This document shows positions 18,129 through 27,828 of a stretch of 64,000 bases of DNA, in pieces. This DNA comes from Niveibacterium terrae (lineage in GTDB: Bacteria > Pseudomonadota > Gammaproteobacteria > Burkholderiales > Rhodocyclaceae): the NCBI RefSeq assembly GCF_048213115.1, contig NZ_CP172404.1:3100001-3164000 (forward strand), in the 5' to 3' direction. The notes below the pieces were generated by a model, which searched no databases, was not told the DNA's origin, and was given only the letters and a program-made list of their open reading frames with translations. Numbering within the stretch: the first letter of the stretch is position 1; the number at the start of each line of letters is the position of its first letter. The translations under genes were made by a program, and so were the position numbers.

Positions 18129-21038
18129 ATGAAGCGCATGTTATTCAACGCGACGCAGGCCGAAGAGCTCCGCGTCGCAATCGTGGACGGTCAGAAGCTG
18201 ATCGACCTCGATGTCGAGTCCGCCTCGAAAGAGCAGCGGAAGAGCAACATCTACAAGGGCATCGTGACCCGCATCGAGCCCAGTCTCGAAGCTGCCTTTG
18301 TCGATTACGGCGCCGAGCGCCATGGTTTCCTGCCCTTCAAGGAAATCTCGCGCGCCTATTTCCGCGACGGCGTCGAAGCCTCGAAAGCCCGGATCCAGGA
18401 CGCGATCCGCGAAGGCCAGGAGCTGGTCGTCCAGGTCGAGAAGGACGAACGTGGCAACAAGGGTGCGGCGCTGACGACTTTCGTCTCGCTGGCCGGCCGC
18501 TATCTGGTCCTGATGCCGAACAATCCGCGCGGAGGCGGCGTGTCCCGCCGCGTCGAAGGCGACGAGCGTACCGAGCTGCGCGAAGCGCTCGACCAGCTCG
18601 AAGTGCCCTCCGGAATGAGCATGATCGCGCGCACCGCGGCGATCGGCCGCACCGCCGAAGAACTGCAATGGGACCTGAACTATCTGGCCCAGCTGTGGAA
18701 GGCGATCGACGGCGCCGCCCAGGAGCAGGCTGGCGCTTTCCTGATCTACCAGGAAGGCAGCCTCGTGATCCGCGCGATCCGCGACTATTTCTCGTCCGAC
18801 ATCGGCGAGCTGCTCGTCGACACCGACGACATCTACGAGCAGGCCAGGCAGTTCATGGCCCATGTGATGCCGGCCAACGTACACCGGATCAAGCGCTATC
18901 GCGACGACGTGCCGCTGTTCACGCGCTTCCAGATCGAACACCAGATCGAATCGGCCTACTCGCGCCAGGTCAACCTGCCCTCGGGCGGCGCGATCGTGAT
19001 CGACCACACCGAAGCTCTGGTTTCGGTCGACGTGAACTCCGGCCGGGCGACCCGTGGCGCCGACATCGAAGAAACCGCGCTGAAGACCAACGTTGAAGCC
19101 GCCGACGAAATCGCCCGCCAGCTGCGCCTGCGCGACCTGGGCGGCCTGATCGTCATCGACTTCATCGACATGGAGAGCACGAAGAACCAGCGCGAAGTCG
19201 AAAACCGGCTGCGCGACGCGCTGCGCTTCGACCGCGCCCGCGTCCAGACCGGCAAGATCAGCCGCTTCGGTCTGCTCGAACTCTCGCGCCAGCGCCTGCG
19301 TCCGGCCCTGGCTGAAACCAGCTACATCACCTGCCCGCGCTGCACCGGCACCGGCCACATCCGCTCGACCGAATCGGCGGCGCTGCACATCCTGCGCATC
19401 GTCGAAGAAGAGGCGATGAAGGACAACACCGGCGCGGTCCACGTCCAGGTCCCGGTCGATGTCGCAACCTTCCTGCTCAACGAGAAGCGCGACGACATCG
19501 CGCAAATCGAGCTGCGGCAGAAGGTCAACATGCTGATCATCCCGAACCGCCACCTCGAAACGCCGGCGCACGAAATCATCCGCCTGCGCCACGACCAGCT
19601 GAATCAGGAAGAGACCGTCCTGCCCAGCTACAAGATGGCGACGATGCCCGAGAACGCGAACTACGTTCCGCCTTCGGCCAACACCGAAGCGAAGCCCGCG
19701 CGCCAGGAAGCGGCGATCCGCAACTTCGTTCCGGATCAACCCGCCCCCATCGTCGAACCCAAGCCGGTTCCGGCAGCCCCTGCCGCTCCGGGTTTCTTCC
19801 AGCGCGTGCTCAGCTGGTTCCGTGGCGAAGACAAGCCCGAAGTCGAAGCGGCTCCGGCCCCCAAGGCGCGGCGCCGCGATGGCCGCGACGGACGTGGCGA
19901 ACGCGGACGCGAACGCAACCGTCCGGAAGGCCGGGGAGACAAGCAACAGCGTTCGCGGGAAGAGCGCGGCGAGCGCAACCGCGAAGACAAGCGCGACGAA
20001 AAGCGTGAAGAGCAGCCCCGCGGCGAACGCGCCCAGCGCGGCCGTGGCGAGCGCGCCCAGGCCGCGAAGCCCGAAGTCCAGGAGACCGCGAAGCGCGAGA
20101 ACGCCGAGCGCAAACCGCGCGAACGCAACCGCGATCGCACCGAAGAGCCCCGCTCCGAGCAGACGGCCGAAAAGCGCGAAGCGCTGCCCCGTGAGAAGCA
20201 AGGCGAGGAACGCCGCGAGCGCAGCCCGCGTGCCGAGCGTCAGCCCCGCACGGTCGAAGCGCCCCAGGAGGCTCCGGAAACCGTGATCGTGACCGGCGAG
20301 GAAAACCAGGGCGCGGAAGCCGCCGCAAACGAGACGGAGAACGCGTCTCGTCGCCGCAGCCGCCGCGGTCGTCGCGGAGGAGAGCGTCGTGGCGATCAAG
20401 GCCGGACGCTGACCGAGACGATGTTCTACCCGACTCCGGAAGCCGCCGCAGAAGCCGCAAGCCAGATAGCCGCACAGCAAGCCGCCCAAGCGGCTGAAGC
20501 GCCCGCCGTTCAGGAAGAACGCAAGCCGCGCGCACCGCGCAGGCAGGCTGAACCGGTCGAACAGCTGTTCCTGCCGACCATCGAGGCCGAGCTCAAGACT
20601 GAGCCCGCCCCCGTGGCCGAGTCCGTCGAAGTTCAGGTCGAAGCCGCTCAGCCCACGCCCGTGCCTGAAGAGAAGGCTCAGCCGGCAGACGAAGCGCAGC
20701 ACGCGCCCGAAGCTGTCGTCGAAGCCGAGCCGGTCGTAAGCGCGCCGGCCGGCGTCGAAACCCCGGTCGAGATCGAACCGGCGGTGCAAGCTCCGGTCGA
20801 AGCACCAGCTGCCGCCCCGGTCGAAGCCGAAGCGGCTCCGCAAGCAGCGAAGCCGGCCCAGATGGATCTGCTCGCCTCGCTCGGCGGTGACGATCTGGTC
20901 ATGATCGAAACCGCCTCGGCTCCGGCCACTCCGGCGCCCGAAGCCGAAGTAGCTCCGGCTCCGGCACGCCGTCGCCGCCCGCGCAAGCCCCGCGTGGTCG
21001 TCGAGGATGTGCTCGAACAGGTTGAAACCCGCAACTGA
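18129..21038 (+). CDS. rne: Ribonuclease E
   Basis: Endoribonuclease and degradosome scaffold. It opens MKRMLFNATQAEELRVAIVD. An S1 domain lies at about residues 36-120. The metal-binding aspartates are in VSVDVNSGRATRG and IVIDFIDM, and the zinc-link is CPRC (Cys402, Cys405). From about residue 500 to 969 the protein is disordered: first an Arg/Glu-rich RNA-binding stretch, then a Pro/Ala/Glu-rich region. It ends with an MDLLASLGGDDLVMIE segment and a basic RRRRPRKPR tail that may be partner-binding microdomains (inference). A strong terminator follows. Confidence 0.97.
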   Translation: MKRMLFNATQAEELRVAIVDGQKLIDLDVESASKEQRKSNIYKGIVTRIEPSLEAAFVDYGAERHGFLPFKEISRAYFRDGVEASKARIQDAIREGQELVVQVEKDERGNKGAALTTFVSLAGRYLVLMPNNPRGGGVSRRVEGDERTELREALDQLEVPSGMSMIARTAAIGRTAEELQWDLNYLAQLWKAIDGAAQEQAGAFLIYQEGSLVIRAIRDYFSSDIGELLVDTDDIYEQARQFMAHVMPANVHRIKRYRDDVPLFTRFQIEHQIESAYSRQVNLPSGGAIVIDHTEALVSVDVNSGRATRGADIEETALKTNVEAADEIARQLRLRDLGGLIVIDFIDMESTKNQREVENRLRDALRFDRARVQTGKISRFGLLELSRQRLRPALAETSYITCPRCTGTGHIRSTESAALHILRIVEEEAMKDNTGAVHVQVPVDVATFLLNEKRDDIAQIELRQKVNMLIIPNRHLETPAHEIIRLRHDQLNQEETVLPSYKMATMPENANYVPPSANTEAKPARQEAAIRNFVPDQPAPIVEPKPVPAAPAAPGFFQRVLSWFRGEDKPEVEAAPAPKARRRDGRDGRGERGRERNRPEGRGDKQQRSREERGERNREDKRDEKREEQPRGERAQRGRGERAQAAKPEVQETAKRENAERKPRERNRDRTEEPRSEQTAEKREALPREKQGEERRERSPRAERQPRTVEAPQEAPETVIVTGEENQGAEAAANETENASRRRSRRGRRGGERRGDQGRTLTETMFYPTPEAAAEAASQIAAQQAAQAAEAPAVQEERKPRAPRRQAEPVEQLFLPTIEAELKTEPAPVAESVEVQVEAAQPTPVPEEKAQPADEAQHAPEAVVEAEPVVSAPAGVETPVEIEPAVQAPVEAPAAAPVEAEAAPQAAKPAQMDLLASLGGDDLVMIETASAPATPAPEAEVAPAPARRRRPRKPRVVVEDVLEQVETRN

Positions 21039-21055
21039 GTTTCCACCGTCTGAAG

Positions 21056-21090
21056 AAGGGCAGCCCGCGCAAGCCGGCTGCCCTTTTTTT
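21056..21090 (+). terminator. Rho-independent terminator after rne
   Basis: A 10-bp stem AAGGGCAGCC / GGCTGCCCTT followed by a run of T starts 18 bases after the rne stop. Confidence 0.92.
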
Positions 21091-21168
21091 CGCCAAAAAT
21101 CTGCGAACTGTAAAAATCGTTAAACATGCGGCGCTTAGGCTCCCCGGTTTCGACTCCCCTCGCCCGCC

Positions 21169-22302
21169 ATGAACCGTCGTCGCTTTCTGAAGCGCAGCGC
21201 GCTCGCGTTTTCCGGTCTCGCCGTCACCGGCCTCCCCGGCCTCGCCCACGCCCAGGCCACTCCGATCACGATCGGACAATCGGTCGATCTGAGCGGCCCG
21301 ACCCAGAGCCTGGGGCGCGACTACTTCAGCGGGGCGAAGCTGTGCTTCGACGTAAGCAACGCGGCGGGCGGCATAGGCGGCCGCCCCCTGCGCCTGCTCC
21401 AGCTCGATGACGGAGGACAGGCGGCACGCGCGGTCGCGAACGTCGCACGCCTGCTCAATCAGGAACGCGTCGATCACCTGTTCGGACTGACCGGAGATGC
21501 CTGCATCGCCGCGGCGCTCAATAGCCCCGCCTTCGCGCGCAGCGACAAGCTGCTCTTCGCACCGATGAGCGGCGCGGATTACGCGGCGGAACGGGTGGTC
21601 TACCTGAGGGCCAGCTATGGGGAAGAGATCGCGGCGATCCTCGCGACGCTCAGCGGCGCAGGCCTGAAGGCCTTCACGATCGCCCACGCCGGCACGGCGG
21701 CCGGGATCGCGGCGCGCGACGCGGCCTTCGCGCTGCTCAAAAAGCGCGGGCTCGGCGCGCCCGACGCCATCGCACTGCCGGCCGACCCCAGGCAGATGGG
21801 CGTCGCCGCATCCGGGATACTGAACAGACGGCCTCAGGCGGTCGTGATCCTCGCCGACACGATCCCGACCGCATTGCTCGCCCGCGAACTGAGAAGCCGC
21901 AATCCGGGCCTCTTCGTCTGTGCGACGTCCTGCGTCGATCCAACCGCGCTGCGCCAGATCATCGGCGCTCAGACGGCCACAGGAATCGTGCTCTCGCGCG
22001 TCGTCCCGGATCCGCTGCGCAGCGCAGCGCCTTCGGCACGCGAGTTCAGTCAGGCCTTCAACCGCTATTTCGACGAAGCGCCGAGCTGCGCAAACTTTGA
22101 AGGCTATCTGGCTGCGAAACTGCTCGTGAACGCGCTGCGCAAGGCCGGACCGAACCCGGACAGCCCTCGCCTGCTCGCCGCACTGCACAGTCAGAAGACG
22201 TCAGAGCCAGCAGGCTGGAAGATCGACTTCGGATCGGGCCGGCGTGCTTCGCATTTCGTCGACACGATCGTGATCCGCCGCAACGGCGACACGCTGGGCT
22301 GA
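21169..22302 (+). CDS. Tat-exported ABC-type solute-binding protein (LivJ-like)
   Basis: Periplasmic type I binding protein of the branched-chain amino acid/amide family. The N-terminus MNRRRFLKRSALAFSGL has a twin-arginine motif, and the signal peptide ends near AHA-QA at residue 27. The fold begins ITIGQSVDLSGPTQSLG with the GGIGGRPLRL block. No permease or ATPase gene is nearby, so it is either an orphan or serves a sensor or transporter elsewhere. No ribosome site is obvious. Substrate unknown. Confidence 0.85.
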   Translation: MNRRRFLKRSALAFSGLAVTGLPGLAHAQATPITIGQSVDLSGPTQSLGRDYFSGAKLCFDVSNAAGGIGGRPLRLLQLDDGGQAARAVANVARLLNQERVDHLFGLTGDACIAAALNSPAFARSDKLLFAPMSGADYAAERVVYLRASYGEEIAAILATLSGAGLKAFTIAHAGTAAGIAARDAAFALLKKRGLGAPDAIALPADPRQMGVAASGILNRRPQAVVILADTIPTALLARELRSRNPGLFVCATSCVDPTALRQIIGAQTATGIVLSRVVPDPLRSAAPSAREFSQAFNRYFDEAPSCANFEGYLAAKLLVNALRKAGPNPDSPRLLAALHSQKTSEPAGWKIDFGSGRRASHFVDTIVIRRNGDTLG

Positions 22303-22304
22303 GT

Positions 22305-22775
22305 TCAGCGCTGGGTCAGCCTGCGCAGCAGCGCGGCTCCGGCGTCCTCGCACAGGTCGAGCACATGCTCGAAACCGGCCTCGCCGCCATAGTAGGGGTC
22401 GGGAATCTCGCCCCCTTCGCGGCCCGGAAGGTAATCGAGGAAGAGGTGAACTCTGTCCTGCAGCGCTTCCGGGCATCTGCGTTTCATCTCGTCGAGATGA
22501 CCCCGATCCATCGCGAGGATCAGATCGAAGCGCCGGAAGTCCGCCCCCTCGAGCTTGCGCGCACGCAACTGCGACAGATCGTAACCGCGCCGCGCCGCAG
22601 CCTTTTGCGCGCGCGGATCGGGCGCCTCGCCGACGTGGCAGCCGCTGATTCCGGCCGAATCCCATTCGATCGCTATCCCGGCATCCCTGGCCAGAGCCGC
22701 GAGCACGCCCTCCGCGGTCGGAGAGCGACAGATGTTACCGGTGCAGACGAACAGGATCGCGATCTTTTCAGCCAT
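22305..22775 (-). CDS. Low-molecular-weight protein-tyrosine phosphatase
   Basis: Phosphatase with P-loop VCTGNICRS (Cys11, Arg17) at the N-terminus and the general-acid Asp in DPYYGG near the C-terminus. I start at ATG 22773-22775 (MAEKIAILF), giving 156 residues, the family norm. No capsule or exopolysaccharide kinase gene is beside it, so the substrate is open. It converges on the binding-protein gene with a 2-base gap. Confidence 0.92.
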   Translation of the reverse strand: MAEKIAILFVCTGNICRSPTAEGVLAALARDAGIAIEWDSAGISGCHVGEAPDPRAQKAAARRGYDLSQLRARKLEGADFRRFDLILAMDRGHLDEMKRRCPEALQDRVHLFLDYLPGREGGEIPDPYYGGEAGFEHVLDLCEDAGAALLRRLTQR

Positions 22776-22866
22776 GTTGCGGTGCGCTCTTCCCAGGAAA
22801 GCCCGAGACGACGGGCACTCGCTGATTCTACCCGAGGGGCTTGGCGGCAGAGCGGGAGCGCTTCGC

Positions 22867-23670
22867 TCAGCTCCAGTCGTCGCCCCCCAGGCTGCCCAGA
22901 TCCGAGCTGCCGCCATCGTCCCAGCCGCCCGAGACGCCGAAATCGCTGCCGCCCATGTCGTAGGGAGCGGGTTCGGCTTCCGGTTCGCGGACGACGCGGT
23001 TTTCATTGCCGCCGAGCACGCGGTGCATCAGCGCCTCGCCGGCGACCACACCGGCCCCGACCGCCGCACCGGTCGCGAGCCCCCCGAGGATGCCACTGCC
23101 GACTCCTCCGCCGGTTCCGCCCATGGGCACCGCGCCGGGATAGGCTCCGTAGCCCGCGGGAGCCATTGCGGACGAGGCCAGGTTTTGCGGCATCGCCGGC
23201 CCGTTGACGTAAGCGCCGTAGCGGGAACGCTTCTGCATCCAGCGCGCCGCGACAACGATGAAGACCAGCGCGACGCCGCCCCACAACAGCCAGCTCAAGG
23301 GGTTCGCATCAGTCTGCGCACGCTCCGCCGACGCTCCTGAACCACCGCGCAGACGCGCGCGCAAGGCTTCGACCGCCTGCGGACGCGCAAAGGCGAGCCC
23401 CGGCTGCAGCTTCTCGGCGGTCGCGAGCTCGTTGCGTGCTTCGCTGATCTTGCCATCGCGAGCCAGGATTTCAGCTTCGACGAAATGCGCTTTCGCGCTC
23501 GCCGGATGGTCGCGCAGCACCTGATCCATCATCGCCTCGGCTTCTTTCAGCCGCCCGGACTGGGCGGCCTGATACACGTCATGCAGGCTCGCATCCGCCG
23601 CCCAGGCGCTCGCGCCAACCAGAGATGCCACCACCAGAGCCAGGACCGCGAGCACTTTGCTGATTCTCAC
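22867..23670 (-). CDS. Exported TPR protein with glycine-zipper and acidic tail
   Basis: I chose GTG at 23668-23670 because GGAGG lies 5 bases upstream. The product has a signal peptide (about residues 1-25, ending AWA-A) and a TPR-like helical region (residues 28-100). A membrane helix lies near 125-141. A glycine-zipper stretch (GGGVGSGILGGLATGAAVG) and a low-complexity Gly/Ser/Asp end follow. Such proteins occur widely in betaproteobacteria without a defined role. The likely location is the inner membrane with the TPR in the periplasm. Confidence 0.75.
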   Translation of the reverse strand: MRISKVLAVLALVVASLVGASAWAADASLHDVYQAAQSGRLKEAEAMMDQVLRDHPASAKAHFVEAEILARDGKISEARNELATAEKLQPGLAFARPQAVEALRARLRGGSGASAERAQTDANPLSWLLWGGVALVFIVVAARWMQKRSRYGAYVNGPAMPQNLASSAMAPAGYGAYPGAVPMGGTGGGVGSGILGGLATGAAVGAGVVAGEALMHRVLGGNENRVVREPEAEPAPYDMGGSDFGVSGGWDDGGSSDLGSLGGDDWS

Positions 23671-23808
23671 TTCGACCTCCGAAGTTCGCGCCACACCGGC
23701 GCCGGGACATTCTGGGCGCCCATCCTGTCCAGGAAGTAGCCGATTTGAAACAGAAGATTGCAGTCCCTTGTTCAGCAAACCTTAAGCTTTCCGGTGCATC
23801 ATCGCCCT

Positions 23809-24465
23809 ATGCACCTGTTGATGATTGAAGACGACCTCGATCTCGGGCGCGCGCTGCAGCGCGCGCTCAAAGCCGAGGAGATCAGCTGTGAATGGCTGCG
23901 CCGCTGCGCGGACGCGCCGCGCCGCTTCGATGGCGCGAGCTATGACTGCGTACTGCTGGACCTGTCACTGCCCGACGGCTCAGGCCTCGATCTGCTGCGG
24001 CGCTGGCGCAGCGCCGGCATCGCGATCCCGATCATCGTGATCACGGCGCGCTCGGCGCTCGAAGACCGGCTCGCCGGCCTGGACGGAGGCGCCGACGATT
24101 TCGTGATCAAACCTTTCGCGACCGAGGAGCTCGTGTCGCGGATTCGCGCCGTCGTGCGCCGCACCGCCCGCCAGGCCAGCGAGATCTGGGAGTGCGGGGG
24201 GCTTGCGATCGAGCCCAGTCGTCACCGCGTCACGCTCGATGGGCAAACGCTCGATCTGGCGCCGCGGGAATACCAGCTCCTCGTCGAGCTCGCGCGCGAG
24301 CCTGGCTGCGTCGTCGCGAAGAGTTCGCTGGCGCAGAGGCTGGAGCCGCTCGGCGATCCGCTCGAATTCGGCGCGATCGAAGTCCATCTGTCCAAGCTCC
24401 GCCGCAAGATCGGCGCCGAGCGGATCGTCACGATCCGCGGAGTCGGCTACATGCTCGGCACATGA
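23809..24465 (+). CDS. OmpR-family response regulator (QseB-like)
   Basis: Two-component transcription factor. The receiver domain carries Asp51 in LLDLSLPDG and Lys in VIKPF, followed by a winged-helix DNA-binding domain (APREYQLLVELA, IRGVGYML). I start at ATG 23809 (MHLLMIEDD). The stop overlaps the kinase start by ATGA, so the pair is translationally coupled. The first acidic residues of the receiver (EDD) are intact. Confidence 0.92.
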   Translation: MHLLMIEDDLDLGRALQRALKAEEISCEWLRRCADAPRRFDGASYDCVLLDLSLPDGSGLDLLRRWRSAGIAIPIIVITARSALEDRLAGLDGGADDFVIKPFATEELVSRIRAVVRRTARQASEIWECGGLAIEPSRHRVTLDGQTLDLAPREYQLLVELAREPGCVVAKSSLAQRLEPLGDPLEFGAIEVHLSKLRRKIGAERIVTIRGVGYMLGT

Positions 24466-25829
24466 TCCGCTCCTGGTTCGGCCCCAGCCTCGCCCGGCGC
24501 ATCGTCATCGCGATGGTTTTGGCCTTCGTGCTCGTCGACCTGGCCTTGCTCGCCAATGGCTATCGCGAGTTCAAGGACGATTTCGCAAGAAGCACCGACC
24601 TGCTCCAACTCGGACGCTCTTTCAACAGGCAGCTCAAAGCCATCACCAACAAAACGGAGGCCATCGCGCTCGTGCGCAGCTCCGAAGCCTTGGTCAACGA
24701 GATCCGCCGAAACGCCGACTACCCGATGCGGGACTGCTTGTGGCAGCTCTTCGATCGCCAGGGCCATCTGCTCTATGCATCGAAAGGACTGGACGCGCGC
24801 GTCATTCCCGCCATTCCCGACCGGGTCAGTCCCATCCTGATCGGGGGGAAAGACTACCGCTCCCTCGCTGCCGATTCGGCTCTCTGGAAACTTCGTTTTG
24901 CCGAACCCAGGATCAGCGATCGAACCGCGGTCGCCTGGATCTCTACCGGGACACTGCCTAGCCTGCTGCTCGCCTTTCCGCTGATCCTGCTGCCGGTCTG
25001 GTTCGGGGTCAGCCGCGGACTCAGGCCTCTGCGGCGCCTCAAGGAGCACCTGTCCCAGCGCGCCCCCGACGATCTGTCGCCGCTGGGCATAGACATGAGG
25101 TACCCGGAGCTCGCCCAGGTCACGATCGCGTTCGACGGCCTGCTAGCCAAACTGCGCCAGAAGGTCGAACGCGAGCGCGCCTTCGTCCAGGACGCTGCGC
25201 ACGAACTGAGAACGCCGATGGCAGTGATCTCGGCGCAGGCCCACGTTCTCGCGCGTGCGACCAATGCCGAGGACAAACATCAGGCCGAAGCGGCGCTGGA
25301 CAGAGCGATCGCGCGCGCCTCGCACCTGACCCGGCAGCTGCTGACGCTCGCTTCGCTCGACCACTCCGACGAAAGCGCTGCGCCCCCCATCGACATCGCT
25401 GCGCTGATCCAGCAGATGCTCGCGCAGATCGCGAACTCCGCGATCGCCCGGCGCATCGAACTGTCGCTCGACGCGCCCGAGCGGCTGATGCTGGCGATCA
25501 AGCAACCGACGCTCGAGTCGATCGTCCAGAACCTGCTCGACAACGCGCTCAAATACGGCAGGGAAGGCGGACGCATCGCAGTCAGGCTGGAAGCGCGGCA
25601 AGCCTGGATCGAACTCGAAGTCGCCGACGACGGACCAGGCGTCGCGCCCGAAGACCGGGAACATCTGTTCGAGCGCTTCTACCGCGGCAAGGGCCATGAC
25701 GCTCCGGGGACGGGGCTGGGACTCGCGATCTGTCACGAAGCGGTGCTCGCGCTGGGCGGCAGCCTGAAGCTCAAGGAGGGACTGGATGGCCGGGGCGCGG
25801 GCTTCCTGGTCCGCCTTCCCCATCATTGA
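24462..25829 (+). CDS. Sensor histidine kinase (QseC-like)
   Basis: Inner-membrane sensor kinase of 455 residues. The first membrane helix is residues 11-31, a periplasmic domain of about 125 residues follows, and the second helix is about 165-183. The H-box is AAHELRTPMAVIS (His247), then the N box (NLLDNALKYG), DDGPGV and GTGLGLAI. It is coupled to the upstream regulator. The MipA/OmpV gene downstream on the same strand is a plausible target (inference). Confidence 0.92.
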   Translation: MIRSWFGPSLARRIVIAMVLAFVLVDLALLANGYREFKDDFARSTDLLQLGRSFNRQLKAITNKTEAIALVRSSEALVNEIRRNADYPMRDCLWQLFDRQGHLLYASKGLDARVIPAIPDRVSPILIGGKDYRSLAADSALWKLRFAEPRISDRTAVAWISTGTLPSLLLAFPLILLPVWFGVSRGLRPLRRLKEHLSQRAPDDLSPLGIDMRYPELAQVTIAFDGLLAKLRQKVERERAFVQDAAHELRTPMAVISAQAHVLARATNAEDKHQAEAALDRAIARASHLTRQLLTLASLDHSDESAAPPIDIAALIQQMLAQIANSAIARRIELSLDAPERLMLAIKQPTLESIVQNLLDNALKYGREGGRIAVRLEARQAWIELEVADDGPGVAPEDREHLFERFYRGKGHDAPGTGLGLAICHEAVLALGGSLKLKEGLDGRGAGFLVRLPHH

Positions 25830-25912
25830 GGCCCCACCGGAACAGCCTGGTGCTAAGCCTCCGGAAAGCTCGCCCTCGCTATCGTGGCGTCTCCCCGATA
25901 TGAGAGACAGAC

Positions 25913-26737
25913 ATGACAAGCAAAAGCACCGCCCCCATCCTGCTGGCTTCGACGCTGGCGATCGCACTGCCCACCTGCCAGGCCGCCGAAGCGCCGGCCG
26001 AGCCGCAGAGACCCTGGTCCTTGTCGCTGATGACGGGCGCGCTGCGCGTCCCCGACTTCGAAGGCAGCCGCACTTCGCACAACCAGTTCGCGATCGGCTT
26101 CGATGCCAGCTATCGGACCGAGAACTTCGGGACTTTTTCCGCCGGACGCAAGGGATTGAGCTGGGCGCCGATCGAGACCGAGACGCTCAGGGCCGGCCTC
26201 GCGCTCGACGGCGACGACGGCCGCGAAGAGCACAATCCTTCGGGCTTCTGGCACCTCGCTTCCCGGCCCGGCGCAGACAGGCTCAAAGGCTTGGGAAGAC
26301 TTGCCTCGACCCCGATGCTGAGCGTCTTCGCCGAGAAGCAATTCCTCGGTTTCGGTGCCAGCGCGAAGTTCTCGCGGGCAACCAGGGACAACAGGGGAAG
26401 CCTGATCCAGCTGGGGCTCGCGCGCCCGATCCCGCTCGGCGAAAAGCTGGCGACGACGCCCTCGCTGAGCCTCACCTGGGCTGACGACCAGTACATGCAG
26501 GCCCACTACGGCGTCACGGCCGGACAAGCCGCGGCCAGCCACTACCCGACCTTTCAGGCGAAGGCGGGGATCAAGAGCGTCGATGCGAACCTGCTGACGA
26601 CTTACTCGCTGAACAAAAACTGGTCTCTGCTCCAGCTCATCGGCCTGAGCCATCTGACCGGCGATGCGGCCCACACTCCGATCACCGAGAAGCGCACGCT
26701 ACTGTCGACTGCGATCGGGATCTCTTACGCTTTCTAG
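25913..26737 (+). CDS. MipA/OmpV family outer-membrane protein
   Basis: A 274-residue exported beta-barrel protein. A signal peptide ends near CQAA (residue 24) and the protein ends in the outer-membrane signature ISYAF with terminal Phe. The body has repeated amphipathic beta strands (GFGASAKFSRAT, PSLSLTWADDQYM). MipA/OmpV proteins interact with murein enzymes or respond to envelope conditions and are often encoded next to two-component systems, as here. It overlaps the serC end by 4 bases on the opposite strand. Confidence 0.82.
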   Translation: MTSKSTAPILLASTLAIALPTCQAAEAPAEPQRPWSLSLMTGALRVPDFEGSRTSHNQFAIGFDASYRTENFGTFSAGRKGLSWAPIETETLRAGLALDGDDGREEHNPSGFWHLASRPGADRLKGLGRLASTPMLSVFAEKQFLGFGASAKFSRATRDNRGSLIQLGLARPIPLGEKLATTPSLSLTWADDQYMQAHYGVTAGQAAASHYPTFQAKAGIKSVDANLLTTYSLNKNWSLLQLIGLSHLTGDAAHTPITEKRTLLSTAIGISYAF

Positions 26738-27828
26738 CGCTTGCGCCTGAACTCGTCCATGAAGCCGACCAATTCCTCGACCGCCTGGAGCGTCACCGCG
26801 TTGTAGAGGGAAGCCCTGATCCCGCCTATCGCGCGGTGGCCGGCCAGACCCGAGAACCCCGCCGCCAGCGCTTCGGCGATGAACTTCTTTTCGAGCGCGG
26901 CAGAGCCCAGATTGAACGCGACGTTCATCTCCGATCGATCGCGCTTCTCGGCCCAGCCTCGGTAGAACCCCTCGCTCTCGTCGAGCGCCCGATAGAGCAG
27001 GGCCGCCTTGTCGCGGTTGATGCGCTCCATGTTTGCGACCCCGCCGATCTCGTCCATCAGCCAACGCGCGACCAGCAGCACGACATAGATCGCGAAGACC
27101 GGCGGCGTGTTGTAGATCGAATGCGCCCTCGCCTGAACGCTGTAGTCGAGGAAGGAAGGCATGTCCTCGCGCTGCCCCTGGAGCAGCTCGTCACGGATCA
27201 GGACCACGGTCACACCGGCTGGACCGATGTTCTTCTGAGCGTGCGCATAGATCAGCGAGAAGCGCTCCGCCTCGCAGGGCCTGGACAGAAAGTCCGAGGA
27301 CATGTCGCAGATCCGCGGCACGTCGTCCCGCCCCAGGACCCGCCGGAACTGCAAGCCTTCGACGGTCTCGTTCGAGATGTAGTGGAAGTAAGGCGCATCC
27401 GCCGAGTATCTGAGTTCCTCGTCCTCAGGCAGGCGCCGGAAACCGCAGTCCTCGCCGCTCCACAGCACGCGGATGGGCCTCTGCCGCCGTGCTTCGGGCA
27501 GCGACTTGCCGCTCCAGTAACCGGTGTGCAGGTACTCGGCAGGAGCGCTCCCTTCGCGCAGCAGGCTCATCGGCACCATCGCGAACTGCTGGGTCGCACC
27601 GCCCTGCAGGAAGAGGACGTGGTAGCTCGCGGGAAGACCCAGCAGAGCCCGTATCCGCTCTTCGAGTTCCTTGACGATCGCGGCGAACCAGTCCGAGCGG
27701 TGGCTGATCCCCAGAATGGAAAGCCCCGTGCCCGGCACTTCGCTGATCGCCTGCTGGATCTGCCGCAGCACCGATTCGGGCAGGGCTCCCGGCCCGCCCG
27801 AGAAATTCAGACTGTTCCTCGAACTCAT
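26734..27828 (-). CDS. serC: Phosphoserine aminotransferase
   Basis: PLP enzyme making 3-phosphoserine (serine pathway) and 4-phosphohydroxythreonine (PLP pathway). NFSGGPGALPESVL opens the protein, QGGATQQFAMVP follows, and the PLP lysine is in HAQKNIGPAG (Lys199). At 364 residues it is full length. It does not lie with pdxB, gyrA, pheA or aroA as is common; instead its start overlaps the stop of the TPR/ATP-grasp gene by ATGA. Confidence 0.94.
   Translation of the reverse strand: MSSRNSLNFSGGPGALPESVLRQIQQAISEVPGTGLSILGISHRSDWFAAIVKELEERIRALLGLPASYHVLFLQGGATQQFAMVPMSLLREGSAPAEYLHTGYWSGKSLPEARRQRPIRVLWSGEDCGFRRLPEDEELRYSADAPYFHYISNETVEGLQFRRVLGRDDVPRICDMSSDFLSRPCEAERFSLIYAHAQKNIGPAGVTVVLIRDELLQGQREDMPSFLDYSVQARAHSIYNTPPVFAIYVVLLVARWLMDEIGGVANMERINRDKAALLYRALDESEGFYRGWAEKRDRSEMNVAFNLGSAALEKKFIAEALAAGFSGLAGHRAIGGIRASLYNAVTLQAVEELVGFMDEFRRKR

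Noticed and set aside
18141..20843. A 900-codon open frame antisense to rne
   Set aside because: It mirrors RNase E in the opposite strand and shows no recognisable domain.
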